Shown piece after piece: positions 1 through 10,982 of a DNA stretch of 64,000 nt. Position 1 is the first letter of the stretch, and each line of letters begins with the position of its first letter. Source of the stretch: Sphagnum compactum (taxonomy: Eukaryota > Bryophyta > Sphagnopsida > Sphagnales). The stretch is taken from assembly GCA_965153455.1 (NCBI GenBank), contig OZ234500.1, positions 17,359,579-17,423,578 of the forward strand. Direction: 5' to 3'. Position numbers and translations under genes: made by a program. Below the pieces are notes generated by a model. It was given only the letters and a program-made list of their open reading frames with translations, did not search any database and had not been told where the DNA came from.

Positions 1-958
1 AAAGTTCTCAACTTCTGAAACCGAAAATTAGCAACCCAAATCCAGGAGATCATGCAAGATGTACATGAGAATCAGTTCTATATGAGCATTGAGCTGCATC
101 CCTTCTTCTACCCTTCCTTTCAAATCCTTGCAGTAAGTAGTCTGGGAAGTTCGCGGAATCAACAAAAAGACTCATGTGTGATCAGTTGATGTGCAGCTCA
201 TGAGGGATTCCAAAGTCTCAAACCCTAATACTTAGCCACATAACTTCTTCTAAGTGCGGGATCATCAGCCGCCTAGTAGCTGCATGAGTGCCATCGCAAA
301 GTCTATTAAGCATCCCAAAATCTCAACCTGTCGCCCACTAGGAATGATAAAGAAGAAGCTGTGCAACATGATCAGAAAGCTACTAAGGACCCCCAATTAC
401 AGAATCTGCACAAAAACTATTGGAAACTCAAAAATTTGGAGCTACTACAAGAAACAAAAGAACAGAAGCTTGACAAAGCTACAGGAAATCTAAAACCCAA
501 AACCCAACTTCAACACCTTCAGCAGGACAGCAGCCTAGGAGCCTCCTCCAAAACTTCGAGCTGTCCAAAAAAAATAAAAATCAAATTTATTACAAAAGCT
601 CGAAAAGGCTACAGGATATCTTCTAAACCCAAAACCCAGCTTCAAAACCTTGAGCACGACAGCAGCTTTAATCCTGATCATGATGCAGATCTATCTGGGG
701 GCAGGGAACTAAATTGAGCAAGCAATCTAGTAGTCACAACCAGCAGTGGCACAAGTACACTGGAGCACTAGATCCAGCTGATAAAAGTTTTTGGCTCTAC
801 TACAAAAGATTACTATACCAGATCAGATGTTCAATCATGAGCTCCAGGAGGATGAAACCCTGCCAAACTTTATAAAAAGAAAGCACCAAAGGAAGGGAGA
901 AGAAGAAGCAAATTCTTTTGTAAAGCTCCAAGCTAGGAGATTCAAACAAGCAAAGAAC

Positions 959-993
<35 letters not shown>

Positions 994-3900
994 GTGGGAT
1001 CCTTAACACAACGAGAGTCTGCTGCAAAGTAGCAAAAAACCACCCACACTTGCAGTACCTAACATCAACGCCTCTGCAACTACTGGTACTAAATAATATT
1101 AAAGTGCAAGCAAAAGTGGCTTCAACGGCACACTGAATGACTTAATCCCAGGACTAAATCAGTCAGTAAGTCAGTCAGTCAGTCCTGTACCTAATTAAAT
1201 CCACACACACTTCATCCATGAAAACTTTGACTACTAGTGTTTTTGGCCTTCCCTACCAAGGCCCTTGGATATTGTGTCTTACATTCTTTATAGAGTATAT
1301 AGTAGCTTAAGGGATTTTTATAGGCCCCTACTAGGTAATAATAATAATAATAGGTCTAATTTATTTTTTATATGAGGATTTTTGGAAGATGATATTTTGG
1401 CTTGGTTTGAAACTTGAGATTAGTTATAATAGAGTTATAAAAATATCTTGAAAGATTTTTGGTTTCTTTTAGAGGCTTTTTTTGAAGATTATATTTTTGT
1501 ATGGTGAAATATTTGAGTTTTCATAATTCTTCTTTTTCTTTAAGATACTTTTTAATGTAAATGGCAAGGCCACCGTGCGACACACCCCCTCGTTTTTAAT
1601 GAATTTCAAAAAGTTAATGTAGCCTAAGTGGCTATCATCCATTGGAAGATTTTTTAAAAATGGGGATCATCCCTAAGAAGATTTAACCCAAAAAAAATAA
1701 AAATTATTTGAGAGTTGAACCTTCCAAAATCATAAAAATTAGAAAAAAAATGGTGACCATCCCTAAGAAGATATAGTATAGATAGGCTATAGTGTAAAGA
1801 TTTGGTATAATCTTAAACCGCCATGATTTTGTTCAACAAGGAGGGGAGGCACCTTATGTGTAAGGTCCCTAGAAAACTAGGCACCTTACACATAGAAGGT
1901 GCAAAATGAGGAACCTTAGAGGTAATGCACCATCCTTTGATTTGAATGAGGGTAAGGTGTCCTCCATCCACATAACACTTTAAAACATTCTACCACTTCT
2001 TTTCAAAGATCTCGAAGATTGAGAGAAGCATGAGATCAATTAAATTCCAGAAAATGTAAATGGCGAAAGGGAACAACTCACTACAATTTTTCTATCTTTG
2101 AAGTGTCCCAAATGTGAGTAATTTCTTGGTTGATGGCCAATCAAAGAGGCCTATGACCCCCAAAAGTACTATTGGGACCACCCTTGTATCACCGATTCTT
2201 GTCAGGCCCTGGACACACTAAATGTCTGTTGTGAAAGATAGACACACACTTATAACGAATACCTGCACATGTCTCTTGATCATGAACTAAATTTCTCTTG
2301 AATTGAAAAAAAGGGGTTGGGGGCAGGGTTCCTTTCTTTTTATTTTCTTTTTCCAATTTTGTGCTATCGAGATTTTGACTAATTTTTCCCCCCAAAAAAG
2401 AAAATTTAGTCGAACCTAGACTAGAAAAAAATTCATCTTTCTTTTTGGAAAAATGATAAAATTTGGTGAAAAACATTTACAGTGGAGGATTCATATGTTG
2501 AAGCCATTGGCCAAAAGTAAGTCGAATATTAGGGTTAAGAAAGTGTTGAAATAATAGGATGGGCATATTATTTTGGAAACTGATGCAAATTGTGAGAGAA
2601 TAGGGATACATACCAGTGTTTTCTTTTTCTTTTTCAATTTTGTGATGTAGCCCTAGTGTCAATCATCCAGAAGAAAAATGTGCCAAATTTGGCTATAAAC
2701 TAGATTTTTTTATATATTAATAAAAAATGATCCTTCATATTATTGGCTACCCATTGGACCCTAAACCCAAGCCACTAGTCTTAAATTCCACAAGGGTAAA
2801 AGTGCCTCACTATTTCTGTTATCTCTTCCCCTCTTGGTTGCAATGGTGTGGTCTGCATAACCACCACATCATCAAGTTTTGTAGCAACTTAACCTGCCAT
2901 ATTGTTTGTTCCCATCCTCATGCCCAACATGCAACCAACATGATGTATTACATGGATGTCAAACTAGATGGCTTGAAAGGTGATGCCATCCGACAACCAT
3001 GTGAACATATGAGGTCCATTAGGGTTTAGGAGCTTCCAATCTCTTCCCATGTTCTACAAAATGTTCCACCACTTTGAAGCAGTTTTGTTTGTCTTGTTGT
3101 GTTGCGGTTTGCACACAAAGTTCTTTCTTTGAGGTGGTGAGTTCAAATGCAACAACGGCTTCTCCAACTTCGACCTTGCCCTCAAGGCAATTTTGTTAAC
3201 ATGTTTGACTTCTTTAGTTTCTTGCTGGGAATCCTATGTTGGAAATTGATGATAAATGGCATAACACCATAACAATTGGGATAACAAAAACATGAGTCAT
3301 TGTGATACCATGCTGATATTGGAAATAGATCTAAAACCAGTGTAGTGCAGGAGAAGGGGTTGCCAACAGCTTGTCAGATCATGGGTCTGCCATTGTGTTT
3401 TCCCAAAAGAAAAACTGATGCATAAAGTGAAAAAATGTGTCCATAAAACATATTTCCAAAGAAAATAGGAAAGATTGACAATTGCATGCTGTGTGGTGTC
3501 TTGTGAAGTCTTGGGACCTTGTAGTGACTGTTGAGTGAAAGGATGGAAATCAACTAGTTAAGCCTGCTGCCAAAGCTGGATGTAGGGGAAATTTCACATT
3601 CATTCACATTCACTTGTTACCATGTATTTATGTGGAGGTTTAGTATAGTCCCAGACTTTACATCCATTGGACTTTCCAAAAATTTGTTACAATTTGAGTC
3701 TATGGCGGCTTAACCTATTTTACATAATACATCCTCCAGAAGCCCATTCCACTTTGGAACAGGTCTAACCCAGTAGGGTGAGACGATGTTCTATCAAAAG
3801 GTATCATGTTCTACCAAGGCCACAATGAACCAGCACCCACTAGCGCACCACCCACAGGTTGCCTGATATTATTCATGAGTGGATAGGTAGGTAATTTTGA

Positions 3901-5250
3901 AAAAAACAATTAAAATAACCAAGATGGTAAACTGGGGAACTGAATCCAACAACAAATTGTTTTTTTGATCATTTACCATCCATTTTTTGAAGTGGAATTG
4001 TAAACCAACAAGTGGGTATAGGATTGAAACTATGTATGTTTATTACATAGCTATAGAAATATATATTCTTGTTTGCACAAATATTTTTTCATCTTTTTAT
4101 TTTTTATATGTGTAACTATTATGCCATGCCATTTTCCTACCATATATTTCAGACAATCATAAATTTTGTCAAAACTTTTGAAAATTAAAATTTCAATTCT
4201 TTTCACAATTTTATTCCATTAAGCTTTGCATGCATATAATAACTTGTTTTCCTTAAGTGAAAATGTTTCCAAAGGTTACAAATATTCATTTATATACTAA
4301 TGGAAAAAAAACTAAACAAAAAATTTCAAAATTTACACATCACATAGCTTCCATGTGATTCAACATGAATCAAAAGAAATTTCACATAAATTATTGTGTG
4401 AGTAAATTATCAAACTTAACCCATAGACAATTACATAAATAATAATCTAATCAAGTTACAAAACCAACAAATGAATCCCACCTAAGGAAAAGTCCTAAAA
4501 AATAATTGAATAAGAAAACAAAATAAACTAGGTTACATGGCTTTTTAGGAATGTCTTATTCAGACTTTTTTTTCCACCTTTTCCTTAGTTGTTTGCACTA
4601 TTTGTGCTATCACTTTCAATGTGAATGGGGCGGGGGGATGAAGAGATTGTTCTTTTTCTTTGGGGGTTTAAAAAGGCAAACAAATGAGATTTCACAATGT
4701 ACTCAAGTTGATACCGCCACTTAAGTAAGTATAGGAGAAGGTTTCGATATGCGAGCTTTCAGGATTCGAGATCCCCATATCTTCTTCTTCTTTTTGCAAT
4801 GACGAATCAAAAATATTCAACTTTCAAAATTCAGAAGGCCCAGTACAACCTCAGTAAAAATAAGGTAAGTAAGAGGTAAGTCAAAGTGAAATAGGTAAGA
4901 TTCATGCTGGGAAGAGACCTGAAAATGCAAAGGGAAAAATTTGGCAAGCCTTTAGGGAGTCAGTGGGACTTGTAAAGGGGAAGATCTTCAAGCAAGTCTG
5001 AGCCCCCCAAGAAAACTGGTGATGTTAAATTTTGTGCTTTCAATGTTGAAGTCAGATCTAGCAGTTGTGAGAAAAAACACCACTTTAAGAGTTGTTGCAG
5101 GAGTTAGTTACTAATTCAACCTTCCTGTGACCATCTAGGCGAATGATTTAGCCTTCCATGGGTGGCTGATTCTGTCTCCCTCAAGGATGTGTTTTTCGGC
5201 TGTAATGAACCAGCACCACCGGCGCACCACTTGGTCATTTTATTCCATGG
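1..5250. repeat. Segmental duplication, copy A (GT47 upstream flank)
   Basis: This stretch matches 39653-45057 in the same orientation almost base for base, with scattered substitutions and small indels (for example about 65 bp and 40 bp present only in copy B). Window base 1 aligns with base 39653, which is 21 bp upstream of the GT47 start codon in copy B. Copy A is therefore probably the promoter and upstream flank of a second GT47 gene lying just left of the window. No convincing coding region is present; the short open frames near 254-717 are not conserved as proteins. The block contains a (CT)16 run at 961-992, short purine and pyrimidine tracts and probable old repeat fragments. Similarity stops at about 5250, where a truncated gypsy element begins. 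Confidence 0.9.
961..992. repeat. (CT)n microsatellite
   Basis: A run of 16 CT dinucleotides. The matching run in duplication copy B (40626-40655) is one unit shorter, so the tract has changed length since the duplication. Confidence 0.95.
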
Positions 5251-5284
5251 TGACCATTATGACCCAATTGTTAACATGTTTGAT

Positions 5285-7891
5285 TTCTTTGTCAAAGTCG
5301 GGCAACTTCAACACCGGCGCCTTCACCAAAATGCTTTTCAAGGTCTCAAAGGTTTCATCGCATGCTTCTTCCCATTCATAAGTGATGGTGGACTTCTTCA
5401 AGAGGTTTGTCAAGGGTGCAGCTATTTTCGTAAAGTTCTTGATGAACTTGCGATAATAGGATGCCAATCCTTAAAAGGATCTCAAGGCGGGAACCGACTT
5501 AGGTGGTTCCTAATCCAAAATTGCTTTAACCTTGTGATCATCCATCTTCAAACCTTCTTGAGTTATCCTATGTCCAAGGAAGTTCACTTCCGCCACCCCG
5601 AATTCACACTTCTCAAGCTTGGCATATAACTTGCTTTCCCTTAGCCTTTGGAACACCTTACGGAGGTGCTCCTCATGGTCCTCCAAGGAGCCGCTATAGA
5701 TCAAAATGTCATCTATGTAGACGAGCACAAAATCATCAAGCCATTCCCGGAAAATGTCATTCATGAGAGTGCAAAATGTGGCGGGTGCATTGGTGAGCCC
5801 AAAAGGCATCACCAACAACTCATATGAGCCATACCTTGTGTGGCAAGCAGTCTTTTTTTGTCCCCTTCCGCAATCTGAATTTGGTAATACCCCGAACGTA
5901 GGTCAATCCTACTAAACACTTTAGCTCCCGAGAGGCGATCAAATAGATCATCGATTCGATGTAAAGGATATCAGTTCTTCACCGTTGCCTTGTTGAGGGC
6001 TCTATAATCCACACACATCCTCAACGTCCCATCCTTCTTGTGAACAAAAAGGACGGGTGCCCCATATGGTGATTTATTTAGTTTAATATAACCTTTTGCG
6101 AGGAGTTCTTTAAGTTGAACCTTAAGTTCTTTCAACTCCTCATGGTTCATTCAATATGGGGCCTTAACAGGAGGTGCCACTCCCGACATCACCTCGATCG
6201 CATGATCAACTCGTGTTTTCGGGGGCAGGTTTTCGGGCAACTTTTCGGGCATCACATCCGGGAACTCTTCCAAACTCTCTTTATGCACTTGGCGGAAGTC
6301 ACCAACTTGGTGGCTTCCTTGGGCTCATATTCATCCAACACCCGCATAACACACATCATGCCATAGCCTCCCACGCATTCTCTTTCCCAGGATTTTCTTA
6401 ACATAAAGTGGATGGTTGGTCCACCCACACAAGGCAATTCGTGTGCCTTCACCCGCACAATCCCACTTTTAGATGGGATTCTAACTAGCCTATTATGCCC
6501 TTCTATGAGCACATTATTTTGGGTGATGAACTCCATTCCCAAAATGCAATCCATTCCACCCAAGGTGGAAACCAACAAGTCCACCTTTCCTCTCTAATTT
6601 CCTAGTTGGAGAGGCACCTCCTTTGCTTGTAACATAGTGGGATGGGGAACCCCATCTACGAAGTGCACTTTGATGGGTGCCTTGAGCTCCTCCAAGTGGA
6701 GCTCCATCCTTTCGGCGCTTTCCCGGGTTATGAAGTTATGAGAAGTCCCTGTGTCCAAAAGACATAACACATCCCGCTTAACAATCTTCCCCTTCAAGAA
6801 GATAAGTCGATTGCATTCAGGTTGGGCTAGGTTGGCATTGAGGACAATTACCTTAGAGCCCCCATTCCCCATTTTGGAGTTGGGAATATCTTTGGAGTAA
6901 TGTCCCACTTCGTTGCAATTGAAACATGCTCCTTTGGGTTTCACCCCAAAATCTCCCTTTGGTTGGTTCGCTTTGAAAGGAGCCCCCTTCTTCACAAAGT
7001 TTCCTTTGGGTTTGAACCTCGAGCCTTGGAATTGTTTGGGCTTATCTTTCGTTGGGCTTCCTTGCCCTCGGTTCCATTCTCCCTCATGCCTTGGCTTCTT
7101 GTGAAGGAACTTGTCGTCCTTCTTGAACCCGGATTTTTCACCCCACCCCACATCCGAGAAGCCTTCCACTTTCATGATGGCTTTGGATAGTGAGGAGGGC
7201 CAATTTTCCTCAAGCTTACGCTTGACCCAAGTCGGAAGCCCCATCACAAATTGGCACACACGATCCAGCTCATGCATGTGTTGGATCTTGAGCATGAGTT
7301 CTGAATAAGCCCTCACATATTACCGCAAGTTGTCATTTGTGGCATTCACAAGGTTGCGGAGTTTACACCTTGAAATGTAGTCGAAATTCCTTGGAACAAA
7401 TTCTGATTCGATGCATTCCTTAAAGAACTCCTTAAGTTCTTCCCCTCCTCTTGTCTCACTGTCCTCCACCATGTGGCGGCATAGTCTTTCAAGTAGGATT
7501 GGGTAAGCTCCACGGGCGAATGCCGTCCAACCTTGGCAGCATGTATATAATCATCCATCTCGGCAAGCCAAGCATCCACAACCTTTCGGTCGTGGGCACC
7601 ATCGAAGTTCCCGGGCTTGGCCGGTTGAAACCTTTCATTTTTGGAGGTCCCCTTTTTGAGGGCCACCACCAACTCACCGAAATCGGGCCTATTCATCTTG
7701 AGGAGGATTTCCAATTTTTCCGGGGTGAATAGGACCGAGCTCCGTTGCTCCTCCTCACTTTCGGGCTCATCTTGGTCCTCCTAGGTTCTCGATTCTTCCT
7801 CCCCAATTGGCTCCAGCGAGACTACTAGATCTTCGATGGGTTCTTCCAACATAGCTTCTTGAGCTTGCTTACAATTCTTCTTGGGTGCCAT
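5285..7891 (-). pseudogene. Broken gag-pol of the Ty3/gypsy element
   Basis: Gag starts at the ATG at 7891 on the minus strand. A gag capsid-like region spans about 7346-7714. A zinc knuckle near 6910-6950 has lost its last cysteine (CFNCNEVGHYSKDI, with Ile where Cys is expected). The protease motif is DTGTSHNFI. Reverse transcriptase follows, with the YIDD active site inside [13 protein letters not shown] and the conserved [12 protein letters not shown] block. Homology ends after the block LPDFDKE, just before the RNase H acidic motif. Frameshifts (for example near 5850) and in-frame stops (for example near 5475) interrupt it. It can make no functional polyprotein. Only the family assignment is certain, not the lineage. 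Confidence 0.88.
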
Positions 7892-7927
7892 CCGAAACTC
7901 CCAAGAAATGAATCGAACTCACCTTAA

Positions 7928-7939
7928 GCTCTGATACCA
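7928..7939 (-). promoter_or_regulatory. Primer-binding site (tRNA-iMet type)
   Basis: The minus strand reads TGGTATCAGAGC, the common plant retrotransposon site complementary to the 3' end of initiator methionine tRNA. It sits two bases inside the LTR end. The gag start codon follows about 36 bp downstream, at 7891. Confidence 0.9.
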
Positions 7940-7941
7940 AG

Positions 7942-8763
7942 TGACACGTTCCCAAGTCCCTAGTTAGTCCCAAGATGGGGCTAACTTGTTCAAGTTGCGA
8001 AAAAGTGAAGGACTCGGGGCACGCTCCCAGCCTTCAGCACTAAAAGGGGTAGAGGGGCGTGCTGAAGCCTCGGGATGGGACTAGGAAGAGTGACAAGCTT
8101 ACTTACTTGCTCGAACCTGCATCAAAACTAACCAACAAGTTGGTTAGTTCACTTTCTGGATCAACATTGGTGTTAAGACAAGCCACGGGCAACTCTGGAC
8201 TCACAAGACTCACCACGGCCCGGACTCGGGGGAAGTCACCACCTTCCCCCATATAGTATTCTTTGCGTTCGCCCGCAGCACCCAAATCCGAACGGCTTTT
8301 TGTCCCGGGATTCCCAAGGAGGAGTCCCGAAATTGTCCCGGTTTGGACTCCCGGGACTTTGGAAGCTCATAACTCCTAGCTCAGACCTCTAATTGGGATG
8401 AGGTCTAAAGCAATCTTATAGCTCTCCTCAAGAGCTTTCCAACGATGTGTCGCACTTTACCTACACACACCGGAATCGGGTCGATTCTTGACTTTTAGTG
8501 GTCGAGAGTCAAACTGCCTGTTTGACTCCCGGCCCTTCTTTCGACCATAACTTGTGCTGCAGATGTCCGAATGGCTCATGCGAGGCCATTTTCGACATCT
8601 ACACTTCGAGACCTTTCCAACATTATAAATAACATGTCAATGTAAGGTGTTTTGACCCCTGTAATCAAGCTCTGAGTTTTTGGGAGTGCCGGAGGACTCC
8701 AAGTTCCCACTTTTGGAAGTGTGAGTCTCATCCTCACACTTGCCTCAAAGTGGGGTTGCGACA
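7942..8763 (-). repeat. 5' LTR of the truncated gypsy element
   Basis: On the minus strand the LTR begins TGTCGCAACC and ends CGTGTCA, the TG...CA ends expected of an LTR. Its inner end is two bases from the primer-binding site at 7928-7939. The length is about 822 bp. The outer end (8763) is set by where the flanking sequence becomes in-frame LINE coding sequence. No second copy is in the window, so the boundary is inferred rather than proved by comparison. Confidence 0.7.
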
Positions 8764-10065
8764 CCAGTGTGGTTTTTGCTCTGGCTGGGGCACTATGGAC
8801 GCCATGTTTGTGATGTGCCAACTATCGAGCGTGGCGTAACGCTGCAAAGACACCCAGCTCCACGTCGCGTTCATTGATTTGACAAAGGCTTATGATTGGG
8901 TAAATCGGCAAGCACTATGGCATATTCTACATACATACTGGGTGTCCTCCAAAAGCATTGAACTTTTGCAAGATTTGCACACAGGATCGCTTGCGGCAGT
9001 CACACTAAGGGCCAGCCTTGGCTAGGAGTTCTCCGTCACTAGTGGGGTGCGACAGGGTTGCATTGCAGCATCACTTTTGTTCAACGCATTCCTTGACTTT
9101 GTGGTTAGGCATGCCCTCGATAGCATGCAGCCAGATTCTGGGATATCGATGCAATTTCGAGCCGACAACAACCTGTTTTACTCTGCGTTGCTTGGTGAGG
9201 GCCTTTCGCTACACCAGATTGCCTTGTTGTTTTATGCGGATGACATGGTCTTGTTTTCCACCAACCCAAAAAACCTGGTACTGATGTTGTAATGCATGGA
9301 TATCGCTGCAAAGTGGTTTACCATGAGGATTAATGTGGCAAAGACCAAGGTCATGTTGGTGGGCAAGGGGACTCACGGCTACTGACCACCGTCACCATTA
9401 GCGGGGGCCAGGTAGAGCAAGTTGGTAGTTTCAAGTACTTGGGGGGTATCCTAACTTCCACTGCTAATTTGGAGGATGAGGTGAACGCCCGTAGGGGCCG
9501 AGGACTAGGTGCCTTTGCCCAGTTCTCGCATTTGTGGGGGAATTGGCACCTAGGGGTCCTGGTGAAGGTGCAAATCTTCAACACCTTTGTACTACCACAT
9601 TTTGTTTACAGGGTGAAGACTTGGAATGTGACACAATTTCAACAGCACCGGTTGGAGGCGGCATACAACAGTTGTTTGAAAGGGATCATGGGCGTTCGGG
9701 CGTCAAACCAACACAGCTTGCATCACATTTGGAGCACTTGCAAGGTCAAGTCGTTGGTTTACCTACTTGCTCAGCGCAGGCTAAGTTGGTTAGGGCATGT
9801 GGCCAGACTGTCAGAAGCCAGGTATTCGCACATTGCGTTCTTTGCACTGCTGAAGGGTGCCACGTATGGCCGTGGTAAGCTGCCACAGACCTTTAGGTCT
9901 ACTGTGTGCAAGGATCTCGAGGTAGTTAGCATACCATTCCGGGGTGGGGGGTGGTATGTGCAGGTGAAAGACAAACCACTTTGGCGCCAGCTGGTTCAGG
10001 GCATACCGCATATAAAGGTGGCACCTACGCCATGTAAACAGCCGGCTCGCGCATGCAAATATTAG
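8764..10065 (+). pseudogene. LINE (non-LTR) reverse transcriptase fragment
   Basis: Plus-strand frames encode the middle and C-terminal parts of a non-LTR reverse transcriptase. Recognisable blocks are an N-terminal QCGF...GTMDA block near 8764, AFIDLTKAYDWVNRQALW near 8870, SGVRQGC near 9040, the catalytic LLFYADDMVLFS at about 9225-9257, and a long C-terminal frame (9439-10065) with YLGG-type and LSWLGHVARLS motifs typical of LINE thumb and connection regions. Frame changes and stops (for example near 9022 and 9290) make it a pseudogene. The 5' half, including any endonuclease, is absent because the gypsy LTR abuts it at 8763. No poly-A tail or target duplication was identified. Confidence 0.88.
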
Positions 10066-10574
10066 GGGCTTGGGCTTTTGGTTTGGTTTGTGTGAAGGTT
10101 GGCATCATCTAGTTCTAACTAGAAGCTTTTGGCCTATGGCAGAACCGGTAATGGGCAACTAAACTGAACAGAACATTGATTTTATATAATCCTCCTCATT
10201 TAACCATTGAATCAGGATTAATTTTGATTCAAAATTAGTTCCAAAATATTGTGCAAATTTTAAATGTTTTTGCTTGTGTTTAAAATGGCCAAAGGATGCC
10301 ATCAAAATTTTAGCTTACTACGTATTATAATAATTGTTACACATCACTTTTTTGAACAAAAGTGACTCACCTTTAGTGTGCTTTCACCAAAAAACCAAAA
10401 GGGGCATCTGCGACATATTATTTTCTTTCAAATCAAAGTTTTAAAACATGTAATTGCAAGTTGTTGTCGATTGTATTTGTTGGTATGCCTAACTTAATGA
10501 ATGATGTTTGCATTTTACGAATTGCAAGCTTGTATTGAAAAGTTGTTAATGGTAATTTGTTATGACAAAATTGA
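10066..10574. other. Non-coding gap between LINE and Harbinger fragments
   Basis: The first part may be the LINE 3' untranslated region. The rest is A+T-rich with no recognisable gene. Confidence 0.4.
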
Positions 10575-10982
10575 GGTGAAGAAAATATCCAACCTTACAT
10601 TCTTGGAGACAAAGGTTATCCTTTGTGCATGCCTTGGTTGATGTTTTCTCATAAGCAAGTTAGAAATGTGCACCATACAATACTTGGGACATTCTCCAAT
10701 AAGCAACTAAATCAATGTAGGAATGTGATTGAAAATTCATTTGGGATTTTGAAAAAAAGTTTCAGAAAATTGCTATTGAAAACCAACTTGCAAATCCTCA
10801 TTCTACCTGACGAGGTGGTTTGTTGCTGCATCCTTTACAATATGATTTTTATGATTTTTGGAGTTGAAGATTTTAACCTTGAATTGGAGCTCAGAAATAA
10901 AATCAATGTTAATGATGTTCCTAGTGGAAGAAAAAGTAATGGAAGGGTTCATATGGGACAAACAGCTGACAATGAAGTTTAA
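10575..10982 (+). pseudogene. PIF/Harbinger transposase (DDE_Tnp_4) C-terminal fragment
   Basis: The frame reads GEENIQPYILGDKGYP, then MPWLM, then NQCRNVIENSFGILK and a cysteine-rich helix ending in LYNMI. This is the pattern of the C-terminal half of PIF/Harbinger DDE nucleases (and the related HARBI1 proteins): the second catalytic Asp lies in GDKGYP and the catalytic Glu in VIENSFG, and both are retained. The N-terminal part with the first Asp is not recognisable upstream, and no terminal inverted repeats were found. I read it as a relic, not a working transposase. Confidence 0.8.

Larger units (their letters stand above)
5268..8763 (-). mobile_element. 3'-truncated degenerate Ty3/gypsy retrotransposon
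   Basis: Read on the minus strand, this is one LTR (8763 to 7942), a tRNA-iMet-type primer-binding site, gag, protease and reverse transcriptase, then an abrupt end near the start of RNase H at about 5285. RNase H, integrase and the second LTR are missing. The order gag-PR-RT with an aspartic protease motif ahead of the RT marks Ty3/gypsy. Several frameshifts and stops show it is dead. Its left end coincides with the end of the segmental duplication. The LTR's outer end lies directly against LINE coding sequence, so it probably inserted into that LINE. Confidence 0.85.

Noticed and set aside
254-717. Two overlapping open frames in duplication copy A, with a counterpart at 39907-40376
   Set aside because: Low-complexity Lys/Gln-rich translations with no domain. 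They differ between copies by frame-changing indels and lie in what should be promoter or upstream sequence.
800-1027. Minus-strand frame with an Arg-Glu repeat tract
   Set aside because: Created by the (CT)n microsatellite.
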